The notes beneath the pieces were generated by a model. It had not been told where the DNA came from, ran no database searches, and saw only the letters and a program-made list of their open reading frames with translations. From Otatea glauca (taxonomy: Eukaryota; Streptophyta; Magnoliopsida; Poales; Poaceae), in NCBI GenBank assembly GCA_036346275.1, contig CM070713.1, positions 78,298,382-78,362,381 on the forward strand: a stretch of DNA of 64,000 nucleotides. The letters are read 5' to 3'. Shown piece after piece: positions 48,685 to 59,432 of this stretch (its first letter is position 1; every line of letters begins with the position of its first letter). Made by a program: the position numbers and the translations under genes.

Positions 48685-48950
48685 TGATGGAATAAGTCTT
48701 GTACTTGGGTCTTTGTTGTACTTGGTCTTCATTTAGCTTTTAGGACAGCATCTTAACAGCTTTTAGGACAGCATCTTAACAGCTTTTAGGACAGCATCTA
48801 GGTATATGCTTGGCTGCCTTGGCCAGCTATAAATATGTAACCCCAACCCCTTAGGTTGGCATGGCATTGTGTGAGAAATAAACTAGAAAAAATTGCCCCA
48901 GCTCCTAGTATCATCCTCTCTCAATGAGAGTAAGAGTTCCGCTACTCACA
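48685..48950 (+). repeat. 3' LTR of the copia element
   Basis: It begins 'tgatggaataagtcttgtac' and ends 'gctactcaca' just before the target duplication ATAAC. It has three tandem copies of 'agcttttaggacagcatc' (48737-48800) against two in the 5' LTR. TATA box at 48828-48835. Confidence 0.9.
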
Positions 48951-49450
48951 ATAACAATCATAGAGCACAATCTCTGCATAGATGGCTTACCTCGTGGATC
49001 CGCGAATGCGCCTCCGGAACAGAGGCAATCCCATGCATTTGGCATAGCTGACCACAATCTGGTGCCCAACCTAAATCCTCCCCCGCAACAGCAACGCGCA
49101 CAGCAATCAGCAAATAGCCAAATACCAGCAACTAATGAACAAATTACACAGCGCAAGAAACAGCTGCTGCTGCTGCGGGAGTGGAGAGAGCATCCATACA
49201 GTTTGGTACATGTAGCTGTCGAGCTCGTCGACGGCTTCATCGAGGGGGATGAGATTAGCCAGAGCAACAACCTGCAGGCAACCAGGTTTAGCATGAACTC
49301 GTTAATAAAACACGGATTAAGTGGGGGAGGATTATAGTGGATGGATGGATGCTGGTTGGGTTGCGTTGCCTTGTGGCCGTAGTCGAGGCATCGCATCATG
49401 GCGAAGCAGCTGTCCTTGCCGCCGCTCACCAGCGCCACCGCCGCCGCCTC

Positions 49451-50162
49451 ACCTCACACCTCCTCTAGTGTTGGATTGTTATTAGAGCCTGTTTAGGCTT
49501 CCCTTGGTCACAAGTCAAAACGCTCCTGGACTGAGGCTGGAGGCTGAAAACGTTGGGAATGACATGTGGGTCCCAACTGTCTACGGGGGAAGCAAAGCAA
49601 ACCCGCTCGGGCGGGCGGGCACAGCTGAAGCCGATTGACCACAGCGGCAGCCAGCATGATAACAACTCTGCGGTTGTTTTTACTGTAAACTATATATGCC
49701 TTTTTTACATAAGAAAATTGATCGACACAAATCCTGCAGGATTATACATGCCATTTTTGTAAACAAAGAGACTGGAATTTTATACAGGAAGCTCCTTTTA
49801 CCAACTTCTGTTGAATAAGCAAATGGAGAGTTCAACAAGAAGAAATACACCAGTACTAGTCTCTTGGAAAAGTTGCCAAGTCCAGGGGGGTTGGGTAAAG
49901 AAACATAAATATGTTGAATCTTGACCACCTCTAAATCACCACAAAGCTAGGACTTGGCCCTAACGCACCAGTGACACACAACAACAACAACAGATTAACA
50001 ACAGATTATTGCTATCTATGAAGCAATGATACAACAGGCCGGAGCACCATGAACTTATGGGGCTCCAGGGAAACTGTTGACAAATAGGTGATATCCTGTC
50101 ATTTACAGAGTCACAAACAGCGTTCTTCCTTTTCATTCTTGGATTCCTCTCCTCTTTTTCCA
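49451..50162. other. Spacer between DPH6-type pseudogene and kinase gene
   Basis: The left part would be the former DPH6 promoter. It is a GC-moderate stretch with 'cgggcgggcgggc'. The right part next to 50162 is the kinase 3' UTR. No gene was seen. Confidence 0.35.
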
Positions 50163-53100
50163 TTATTTCCTCTTACCGCCGCCGAGGGACAGGAGCTCCA
50201 GACTGCAGTGGAGGGGCTCGTCGCGGGACCCTCTTGCAACTGCTGCTCGTGAAAGGGATGTGGCCCTTGACTCGCCTACCGATGGGTTAACTCTCTGGGT
50301 GCTGGATGGACGGCTGCCGCTGTTGTTGCTAGAGAACAACCTGCTTGTCCGGCTGTATTGCTGCTCGCCTTGTTCCACAGATGAGCCTGGCCTGCTGCTT
50401 GATGCAATAGCTCTCCTTGATGCACTGCCTGTACGAGAGGATGTACGAGGTCTCTCCACAGTCCTTTCCCCAGACCGATCTGTGCTGTGCATCTGAGAAA
50501 ATGAATCATACGCGATTGTCAAGTTCATGACACATACGAGGAACTACATGGGGGGAAACAAAGGCACCACAGGCACTGGGCTCTTCCCTCAAGTTTGTAT
50601 GGACTAGTTCATACAAGAGGGCATGGAGTCAACTTACGATTTCCTTTAATGACATTGATACAGTTTCTCGTGGTCGCTGTGCATAACTGTCACTCTGATT
50701 CAAAGAACCAGTAGGATTTCTTCTACTAGATGCTTCGCCTGTTTAGAACAAGATGCTTAGGTTGTAAGAGTGCAGATTTGTATCATAGCTTTGTTAAACC
50801 AACTTTCACGAGTCAAGGACAAACCTGGGGCCTTCTCTATCTTCTCGATAGAAGGTCCAGCAGCTCCACCAGTTCTATCACTTGGCTGAATCGAGAGGAA
50901 AGGATAAAACAACCAAGTTAACAAACTGCATAATGTGTATCAAACAGGAAAGTATTGTCTAGTTATAACAACCAAAAACTACATACCCTCATCCGTGGAT
51001 TGGAACCTATCTGGGGATATTTCAAAATGGTCCAGTCAAATACATAATCAAACTGGTACCCTGCACTAATAATACCATTAGAAATAGGGAATGTTTGCAA
51101 GCAGCATGTCCTTTGTAAAAAACAACACCGTGGAATATGACAAGTAGAATGGATGAGTACAAAAGAAAAAATTGTTGTAAAAAAAACATACCTTCCCGGA
51201 TAAAGAGATCACGGAATAGTCTCTTCAGGTAAGAATAATCTGGTTTGTCTTCAAACCGCAATGAACGGCAGTAGTGAAAGTAAGAAATGAATTCTGCTGG
51301 ATAAGATTTGCAGAGTACCTAACTCATGATGAATAACATACAAATCTCAGTTCAATGTAGTCCCCCCAACACACACACAAACAAACAAAAAAATGTTAAG
51401 TATCCCTTCGTGAATTACCTCAACAGGAGTAAGCATCTTTTTCTCACTTATTTTGTCATATTTTTGCTTCTTAGTGCCTGCTTTCAGCCCCTGCCATGGT
51501 AGGCTGTTGGGAGTAAAAAGAACGATGAAGAGTTAACATTATGTACAGAAATATGATACTGTAAACCATCACAGCAATACCAGATGTATGATACGACGGA
51601 TGACAAACTAACCTGCCTCTAAGGAAGTACATAAGGACATAACCGAGAGATTCTAAATCATCTCTCCTGCTTTGCTCTGCATCAAAGTAAACATCCTAAA
51701 TTAGGCAAAAGCTATTCAATTAATCATCCAGAACTAGAAGGCACACAAACTCACCAACGCCAAGGTGGGTATTGACACTTGCATATCGTGCAGTTCCAGT
51801 GAGGTTCTTGTTCTCCCTACAAATTGAAGTGAATATGGCACCATTAAAAAATGACAGGATAAGTGCATTTACATCATTGCCATTGGCCCTATATTATACA
51901 TTTTCAACGGAAAGTAAAGGAGAAAAATATCACATATGCAGCAGCACAACTGTACTAGTAATTTCAACCAACCTGTAGGGAATATGCTTGTGAGTCTGAA
52001 GGTCCCTATATTTCTTTGCAAGTCCATAATCTATTATATATACCTGCCATGAAGGTCAACAATATCAAACATTAATTGGATCCAGAGCTCTCTATTCCAA
52101 AATCATGTTTTTATTAATCACACGATGTTGCTAGCTATATAAATAAGGGCCTATATCAATGAACAGACTTGCATATCACCCACTCTTAGCTTAGTCATTA
52201 AATGAATCCTTTTTTTTAGATGATTAAATGAATCCTTGTTGCAGCAGAAGGCCAGAAGCACCAATGTCATCTCCAAGCAGGTTAATGAGATCATGACAGC
52301 ATGTAACCAAATTCATCAAACATTGACGCATTAGTTTAACTGCCCAACCCATGCTTCTCTTTTTTGGGCCTTTCTTCCCAGAAAGAGCTATCATATTATG
52401 AAGAACTGTAAGGCACTAGGGCACTGCAATAAGATCATGAAACTACACTGTACAATGTGGTTGACAGGCAGGATACATACTAAAATAATACTTATCTTCT
52501 TTACAGCTATGGAGCAGGAGTATACAAATTAAGACAGCAGATATAAATGCAACCTGATTGGCTTTCCTCCCAAGCCCCATAAGGAAATTATCAGGCTTTA
52601 TATCACGGTGAAGAAATCCCTTTGAATGCATGTACTCAACTCGATTAATCTGAAACATTTAAAACAAAGAATGTGGTTATGCCAGAAATCTATATAGAGT
52701 AAGATACACAGAACAAATTAACTATTTAACAATAAACAATTGAAAAGATATGAATTGGAGCAGATTCAAAAAGAAGCAATTGTGTTCTCACCATCTGATC
52801 AGCGAGCATGAGTACAGTCTTCAACGAGAACTTTCTACTGCAATAGTTGAACAAGTCCTCAAGGCTAGGCCCCAGAAGATCAATCACCATCACATTATAC
52901 TCTCCCTCCACGCCAAACCACTTCAAGTGTGGAACGCCAGCTTTAAACAAGAAAAAAAAAACAGTGAACTCAATTTAGGGGTGGAAAAAAACTTGAAACT
53001 CGCAAGCTTAACGAGTACTCAGAAACTCGGCTCGAACTCGTTCCATAATGAGTCAAGCCGAGCAGGTTTTTGAACTCGTTAAGATAACAAGTTTAACGAG

Positions 53101-55984
53101 CGAGTTAGCGAGTTAAATGAGCTCCAGCCACCCCTAATTGTATGGTCCCCAAGCGGCCAAGGCCCTCCTCGGGCCTCAACCTCCCACCTCCAGTCCTGGC
53201 TCCACCGGCCACCCGCGCTCCCCTCCCCTTGTCCCGCAGTCGCGTCCCCTACCCCCTGCTCACGTCGCCGTCGTCCTCCCCATCGCCCGCCGCTGCCTCC
53301 CATCCCCCTTGTTCGCGCCGCCTCCCATCCCCCTTGTTCGCGCCACCACCCCCCCTCCCTTGCTCCACTTCCTCCCCGTTCACGCCGCCGCCGCCTCCCC
53401 CTTGCTCTCGCCACCACTCTCGGTTCCCTTCGCCTTCGCCTCCGCCTCCGTCACACCGTCCCGATTCGGTTCGTGTGGGTTCAGATCTGAGCCACAGGGG
53501 GTTCGAGGTTGGGTGGGTGGATTCGTGCTGTTGTGTGGTCGATTTGCTTGCCTCCAATCCGATTTGCCGGGTGCTGGTGGGTGCCTACAGGTTGGATGTT
53601 GCCGACGCGTAATTCCGGTTGATTCGGGGTTTGTTTCTAGGATTGTGCGTGTAGTACTAGAGGTGGATATCGAGCCAAGTCTTCATCTTTTCGAGCTTTT
53701 TTCGAAATTGACACAGTTTGATCTAATATCATTTTATTCATAGTTTGGAAATATTCTTAGAATCGAGCTAACGAGCCGAGCCGAGCTAGAGCAAAATCCA
53801 ATTTCATTCAAAATTGACTCATTTCAATGTTTAACCAAGAACGAGTGTAATTGAAGCAATGTTGAACTGAGCCAACGAGTCCCACCAACGAGCTTTTTTT
53901 CCACCCCTAGGTAATATGTACGGGGCTAGCAATTCGATTCGTTCGAGTGGTCGGAGCTTGGTGCCTGGGGCTGCTGGTGTTTGCTCCACACATGGATTAG
54001 GATGCTGCTGTAAATGTGCCACTTTTGGTTTGGGTTCAGCTCAGCAATGGTTATCTGAAGCTGGCGGATTTCAGTTTGTTTATGAGTGATGAGCTGGTGC
54101 ATACTTACGAATGTCCTCTTCTGTGCTCTCAAGTGTTAGAATGGTCCAGTCACCAATTGCATTGCAGAGCGGACTATAACCCGAATGATGATCTATTGGA
54201 GCTACAGTTTATACTGAAAGGAAGATGGTTTCAAAGGAAGGACTTGGAGGTCATTTGTTTGCTATTTCTGCAATATGATGATAACAGATTAGCCACATTC
54301 ATTGTTGCAAAAATTTAACACCAATCTGTTGGCCATGTCCTCTGCTTCAAAAATTGGAAAAAGAAAACAAGTGAAGCAGGAGCAACTTTGAGTAAGGGAA
54401 GTAGGATGCAGTGGATTAACAGTGAAAATCTGTTAGACCAATGCCAGATCTGGCCCATTAGATGTTTGCTAAGATATTCTATTCTGTTGTGTTTGCTAGG
54501 CATTAATTGATCTGCATTATTTATTTTCCAGTGGATGCAGAGCTGATGTTAGTGAAGCCGCTATTATTCTTCTACCATCAAATAATACAGTCTTTACACT
54601 GGACTTTTCAGGGTCTGGACTCTCTGAAGGTGAACATGTCACTTTAGGCTGGAATGAAGTGAGTTCTTGTGCTTATTGAAGATAGAAATGAAACTTGTTC
54701 TTTTTCCAAAACTTTTATGTTTTTGGTAAGAAATAAGTAATCTGGAAATGGATCATAACTGTCAAATGGATGGTTAGTGAAATGTAAATCTTTGTGTAGA
54801 AGATTTATCAGAGCTAATTGGAAATGTATATCTATTCATTTTAAGCAAGGAATTATTCCTTTTCACATTCTACTAATTGGAAATGTTGCTTTCTGCTAAT
54901 TGAAAGTTTGAAACCTCCTTCCCTCCCTTTGTCTCTCTTTTTTCCGTTCTGAATCAACTCTTCTTAGTAACACCATATTGCCACCAAGCCAACAATGCCT
55001 TAATTTTCATGAGGCACATAATTATATGGTTTTTATTGCTGTTGAAGAGCACATTGCTGATTATATCTCTTGCGTTTTACGGAGAGATTTGAAAGCTGTT
55101 GTCAATCATTTGCGGACAGATGGGAACATATCTTGCATTGGCTTGTGGGGTCGCTCATTAGGTGGTGTCACAAGGTATGTTCTTTATGTTGAAAGGAATT
55201 TTCTTTTTCTCCCATGAGGTATCTTAACGAGCCAACTCAAGCTTTTAACGAGTCTAGCTGAGCTGAGGTTCGAGCTCGTTAAGATAACGAGTCGAGTCGA
55301 GCTGGCTCGTTATCTTAACGAGTTTGACCGAGCTAAGTCGAGCCGAGCCGAGTTAGCTCGTTATCCACCCCTAACTCAATTCATCGTCATCATTGTAGCA
55401 GCTAATCACAAAGTACCACTCCAGCTACATGGATTGGCTCTATGACATAAACTTACTTCCTCCTTGGAGAAGCATGTACAACTTCGACTCATAATGAAGC
55501 TGCGGGTGCTTTGTCTTCACATTTTCCTGTCGACCCAAGGCAACAGGTCAGTAACACCAATGGCTAAAAGTTTTCACAAACCCAAACAACTAAAGTGACA
55601 ATAGTAACAACGGTACAGCATTCGACAGAAACATTTCACTACACTGTGTATCTAATGATCTTACCGCAAAAGGCAAATTTTATCAAATTGTACAGAAGAA
55701 AAACTCTAAGCTTTTTCCAAAAAAAAAACCTTAAGGTGCATGAGAAATGAGACAGAATCCAATACCAATTTGACGGCGACTTCCTCTCCAGTCTGCACAT
55801 TAACGGCTACAAACAAGAACAACAACAAAGTTAGCACCTGTCTTTCCTATACAATAGAAAAGATGTTCTTTTGAGTAGATTTGAGAGACGGAAAGAAGGA
55901 GAACTCACCAAGGAAGAGCTCCCCGAACGATCCACTCCCGATCTTCTTGCCGAGCTTGAACTTGCCCCCGACTACATGATCCAT
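50163..55984 (-). CDS. Casein kinase 1-like Ser/Thr protein kinase, 14 exons, 468 aa
   Basis: Exons are 55909-55984, 55766-55806, 55457-55526, 52792-52940, 52554-52649, 51973-52043, 51755-51816, 51613-51676, 51419-51503, 51192-51318, 50987-51060, 50825-50885, 50638-50738 and 50163-50492. All junctions are GT-AG and the 1407-nt frame closes. Kinase domain, residues 9-281: glycine loop 'IGSGSFGEL', ATP lysine K38 ('VAVKL'), catalytic 'HRDIKPDN' with D128, CK1-type 'IDYGLAKKY' at D149, and '[14 protein letters not shown]'. The KKQK patch at 221-224 is the usual CK1 basic signal. The C-terminal 160 residues are Ser/Arg-rich and low complexity, as in plant CKL proteins, and end 'SLGGGKRK'. It phosphorylates acidic or pre-phosphorylated substrates, and the tail usually sets location. 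Intron 3 is enlarged from about 110 bp to 2516 bp by a transposon. The coding exons are intact. Confidence 0.96.
53140..53640 (+). other. GC-rich captured segment inside the hAT element
   Basis: It is open in two plus frames with Pro/Ser/Arg-rich low-complexity content, like the first exon or 5' UTR of a grass gene. It contains a near-perfect internal repeat 'cgccgcctcccatcccccttgttcg'-type unit (about 53288-53345; word 'cccatcccccttgttcgcgcc' in two copies). The source gene is not recognised; its neighbour in the element is hydrolase-derived, so it may be that gene's 5' end. Confidence 0.4.
54166..55174 (+). pseudogene. Captured exons of a plant alpha/beta-hydrolase
   Basis: Exon I, about 54166-54249: '[20 protein letters not shown]', then 'WFQRKDLE' and a GT donor. 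Exon II, 54532-54658: '[17 protein letters not shown]' and '[20 protein letters not shown]', between AG and GTGAGT. Exon III, about 55083-55174: '[20 protein letters not shown]' then 'WGRSLGGVT' and a GT donor. The serine nucleophile elbow GRSLG is present. An exon that should lie between I and II (with the HGN oxyanion region) is missing, as is everything after the nucleophile, so it cannot encode an active hydrolase. Retained splice sites show it was copied from genomic DNA, not mRNA. Confidence 0.8.
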
Positions 55985-56450
55985 CTCCTCCCTATTCCGA
56001 TATTATTATCTCCCAGCGAATCAAGAACCTCCCCCCTAATCCCACGAGATCCGAACCAACCGAGCCAAACGGCGCCGGGCCGAACCCGAATCGAACCGGG
56101 ATTCGGGACACGAGGGCCTCTACGAGGCCAGATCCAAACAGAACACCAAGAAATTTGGGCGCCTAACTCCAATCGAATCGAACAAATAAAGAGGGAAAAC
56201 GAATAGAAACAAATCAAAGCAAACAGGCGAATAAACAGGATGTGTGGATCCGGAGAAACAGATACAAAAAAGATTTCTCCAAATGAATCTTCCGGGCCTC
56301 TCGGCGGATTCGCCGCAATAGAGAGAGAAAGAGAGGAGACGGAAGAAGAAGAAGAAGGCGGCGGACAAAGGAGAGATAAAGAGAGAGAGAAACCAAGACT
56401 GAGACCAGCGAGAGAAAAGCAGGAGGAGAGGGGATCAGGGGATGATTAGT
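55985..56450 (-). promoter_or_regulatory. CK1 5' UTR and core promoter region
   Basis: On the gene strand this is pyrimidine-rich, especially 56310-56400 (CTCTTTCTC and CTTCTTCTT runs), typical of a rice 5' UTR or Y-patch. No convincing TATA box was seen. A 5' UTR intron is possible but not shown. Confidence 0.4.
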
Positions 56451-56924
56451 AAATATTCAGCTCTAGCTTCATCAGATTTATGGATCTAACAGAGTTAGGT
56501 ATTTGTAGCTTCACATATCCGTGAAGCTGGATCTATGGATATATTAAAAGTGTTTAGGTATATCATATTATTTAATTTTAGATTAAAAATATAAACTTAA
56601 TTCTATTTATTTTAGTCTACAAGATTCAGATCTTACGTAGAGTCAGAATCTGAGCTCCATCAAACAAATAGACACCACCGGTTAAAGAAACAGATTAACC
56701 GGGAGCAGGTTTTTTTACAAGCGGCCACTTTTCTTCCTTCTTTTTTTTCGAGCCCTTTGTTTTCTTTTTGTTGTACTTGTACTCATGCAGCAGTTTGTTA
56801 ATTTAGACCGCTTTCTCCAACTATGGCTTAAAAAACTCGCACACACTTATTGTTTGTTTTGAAAAAAAAAGACGTGGAAAATAGTTTCTTTTTTAAAATC
56901 AGGAAAATAGTTTCTTAGAACATA

Positions 56925-57180
56925 CTCCCTCCGTTGATAAATATAAGGTATATTTTGACTTGGTACAAGGATTAAAATTGTGGTGAAATTGAGGAAAATA
57001 TAAGAGGAAATGACTTACATATCCCTCTTAATTGTTTTGGAAGATGAATAAATGCATATGGTTAAAAGAGAATAAATAAAGGTATATGTGGAAAAACTCA
57101 TTAAATCCACATACACGCTTTATATTTTTAAACAGGACAATTTAAACTATAGCCTTATATTTATCAACGGAGGGAGGGAG
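56925..57180. mobile_element. Stowaway MITE with intact inverted ends
   Basis: The left end 'ctccctccgttgataaatat' plus 'aagg' is the reverse complement of the right end 'ccttatatttatcaacgg' plus 'agggag'. TA flanks both sides. At 256 bp with an AT-rich centre and no coding, it is a classic Tc1/mariner-derived MITE. Confidence 0.9.
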
Positions 57181-58620
57181 TATATCTTAAGGTGTAGTAG
57201 TACTAGTTGAATGTCCAGTTATCCCTGTCAAAATATTTTTTTTGTATTTTCTTTCAAGTATTAACGTTTTCATTAGAAAACGCAGATAATCTGCCACGAA
57301 ATGTTTCCTTAAGTGCGTATTCAGATTACCTCCATCGAGTTCGCGAAGATGTTTTTTTAGGAATTACTAATGAACTCCATTGAGGAACGTGTGACTACTT
57401 ATTCAGTACCTAAAAACACTAAAAAAATACCCTCCTTATAAGAGTTTATCTAGGGAATGCGTCAGGACTTCCCCTACTAATTGTAAATTTTCTCAAAATA
57501 ATTCTATAAAATACGTAGACGAACTCTCCCTAAACTATGTCTCCAAAAGGTTTCTTACAGAACATGTACAAGCTCCATCAACTGAGTTCCTGAAAATCTC
57601 TTTTACAAAAAAGAAGAAGAAAAACTAATGAACTCCCTTGAGCCTAAGGAATGCATGATGAATTTTTCTGATGAGTAACATGTGAGGGCTTCCTCTATTA
57701 AGAAACTAAATTTTATGGAAATTCTTCCTTAGAATAGGTAGATGGACTCTCTCAGTACCCTTTTGCCCACATTTAAGAGGGCCAACCATTTGAGCCATGC
57801 AATTCACATTGCCTACTAATGCAATGTATTACTGTAGCAATTAGGTAGGAGTAGAGCCCTCGATGTTGCAATTTAGAGACCTAACATGTTATCAGAATCT
57901 CTCTATCACTGTTGTATTTTAGAGACCTAACACGTGCATGCTATGTAAATAGTAGATGTTCATAGAGATGGCAACCATCCTAATCCAATTTAACCTGTCT
58001 CCTGTGACAGCAGAACCAAAAAAATTTATGATAAAAAAACATGGATGCGAAGTTTTGGATCCTTTGGTGGGTGATAAATTGATATATTTTCTTTGATGGA
58101 AGAATTGAAAATCTTATTACATAAAGTATTTCTTCAAATTGAAATTCACCCTCTTGAACCTACTTTCCGTTGAACCAACAATCCAAAATGCTATCTCTCG
58201 TGCTTCTGTGTTTCCTGCCCACCACTCATGTCCCAATCCTCTGGCTTTAACCACCGGGAAGTTTAGTTGAACAAGAACCTACACCTTTCAATGCATTGTC
58301 CGTTTAGAATGTGAAATTTATGCACTCCAGAATGCTTGTACGTGCAGATACAATGGTGTTTAGAATATGCATAATTTGATGCCCAAAATACATATATTTT
58401 CTTGTAGTAAACACCGCACGAGTTGTTTGTAGCAAGCTGAATTGCTCATCAACTTTTTCCCTCCTTGTGCAAAGGAAACGGTAAGATAAATAGCAGTATT
58501 TTATGCCGTATTGCACCCCGACTGGAGAAAGAAGCTGAAATGACGTGGCCAATAATTAAAGAGGATTTTTACTAAAAGAAAGGCCACGAAAAAGAAAATA
58601 AAAATAAAGGGAGGCCACTG
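57181..58620. other. Intergenic, no gene seen
   Basis: AT-rich spacer with no open frame of note and no repeat boundary that I could define. Confidence 0.4.
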
Positions 58621-58628
58621 CAGCAAGT

Positions 58629-59424
58629 TAGGGATGAAAACAAATCGAATATGGATATATAATGGCTCTATCATATTTGTTTTCTTTTTTTCCCAGATGC
58701 AGATACAAATACGGATATGAATATGAATAATATCAAATACAGATACGGAGCGAATACAAATCGAAACAAATGCAGTTACGAATATATATCGGAAAATGAA
58801 AACCCTTTCAACTGTAGTACACACAAAATGAATAAAAAAATATAACTAGTTTATTTGATCCAAACATTCACGAAGAGCATGTAATGGCCCAAGATTGTGT
58901 TCTTTGTTGAATTATATTTAGAATAATAAATTATGTATTTATAAGTTTTTATGCATTTTTGTCTACTTATTTAAAATATTTTACTATTAAAGACAGAAGT
59001 GTTTGAATTTTTGAGAAAATTTAAAAGCTGAGTAAATCTTCAAAATAATTCTGTTAAATGGTAGAGGAACGTCCCTAAAAAATTTCAAACCATTTGGAGC
59101 TGGTTTGTCAATTTTAATAATTTAAAATTGATTTCTAGATTAATTAAATTAGAAAACAATTTTGAAACTCAGAAATCTTTGTGGTTAAAAGAGTAGCCTT
59201 GGCCCAGATCGTGCGCCTGAATATTCGGGTAATCCGGCCCCTGAATATTTATGGATAATTCATATACATATTCGTATTTGATAAATAGTGAGTTATCGAA
59301 TCCGTATACATATCCGATAAAAAAATTATATTTATTTTCAATTCAATACTACTGATAAATATTCAAACCGAAAAAACATTCGAAACAATCGAGAACTATC
59401 GGATCGGATCTGTTCCCCCTCCTA
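58629..59424. mobile_element. Non-autonomous hAT-like element
   Basis: It starts 'tagggatgaaaac' and ends 'gttccccctccta', a decayed inverted match. Flanking 8-mers 'cagcaagt' (58621-58628) and 'ccgcaagt' (59425-59432) agree at 7 of 8 positions. Sub-terminal regions are inverted relatives: 'tacggatatgaatatgaat' and 'tatcaaatac' on the left against 'attcatatacatattcgta' and 'gtatttgata' on the right. No transposase was seen. Confidence 0.6.
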
Positions 59425-59432
59425 CCGCAAGT

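Larger units (their letters stand above)
43770..48950 (+). mobile_element. Ty1/copia LTR retrotransposon with both LTRs, coding decayed
   Basis: Two LTRs, about 258 and 266 bp, flank a GC-rich interior with copia order gag - protease - integrase - RT - RNase H, all on the plus strand, opposite to the host DPH6-type gene. The target duplication ATAAC lies at 43765-43769 and 48951-48955. A polypurine tract touches the 3' LTR. No single long reading frame survives: domains sit in at least six separate frames. The insertion lies 69 bp from the exon 4 acceptor and 40 bp from the exon 3 donor of the host gene. LTR similarity suggests a fairly recent insertion, so the broken frames may mean the copy was mobilised by another element's proteins, or that it decayed quickly. 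Confidence 0.93.
40448..49450 (-). pseudogene. DPH6: Diphthine-ammonia ligase (DPH6-type), broken by mutations and a copia insertion
   Basis: Recognised exons (minus): about 49369-49450, 49200-49271, 48991-49070, 43475-43700, 43337-43369, 43131-43211, 42772-42844, 42196-42529, 41728-42062, 41224-41543, 40750-41096 and 40448-40661. The N-terminal ATP-pyrophosphatase domain gives 'VALVSGGKDSCFAMMRCLD' (PP-loop SGGKDS), 'GDEVEDMFALLSEVK' and 'CGEGGEYETLTLDCPLF'. Two YjgF/RidA-like domains follow ('YMAGQLGLDPPTM', 'QVHTTGGRICSAV'). The enzyme amidates diphthine on elongation factor 2. Defects: no ATG before 'VALVSGG', with an in-frame TGA just upstream; a GC instead of GT donor after exon 1; TGA in exon 4; a likely 2-bp loss at the start of exon 7; frameshifts in exons 11 and 12. 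A copia element fills intron 3. Exon order and splice sites are otherwise intact, so it was once an ordinary gene. Confidence 0.9.
52976..55373. mobile_element. hAT-type element carrying gene fragments, in CK1 intron 3
   Basis: Terminal inverted repeats TAGGGGTGG / CCACCCCTA are flanked by a perfect 8-bp target duplication ACTCAATT (52968-52975 and 55374-55381), the hallmark of hAT insertion. Sub-terminal regions are packed with 'aacgag' and 'gccgagccgag' words. No transposase coding was seen, so it is non-autonomous. The interior holds a GC-rich segment (53140-53640) and exons of an alpha/beta-hydrolase (54166-55174, plus). Two further CCACCCCTA motifs inside (53128-53136, 53901-53909) point to a mosaic built by nested or fused ends. 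Confidence 0.88.

Noticed and set aside
49369..49438. GTG at 49436-49438 as a genuine DPH6 start codon
   Set aside because: It sits at the conserved Val of 'VALVSGGKDS', and GTG initiation is not expected for a nuclear plant gene. It was treated as a lost start instead.
53138..53743. 201-codon plus-strand frame inside CK1 intron 3 as a gene
   Set aside because: It is a Pro-rich, low-complexity, GC-rich segment within the hAT element with internal repetition and no recognised domain. It is listed only as captured sequence.
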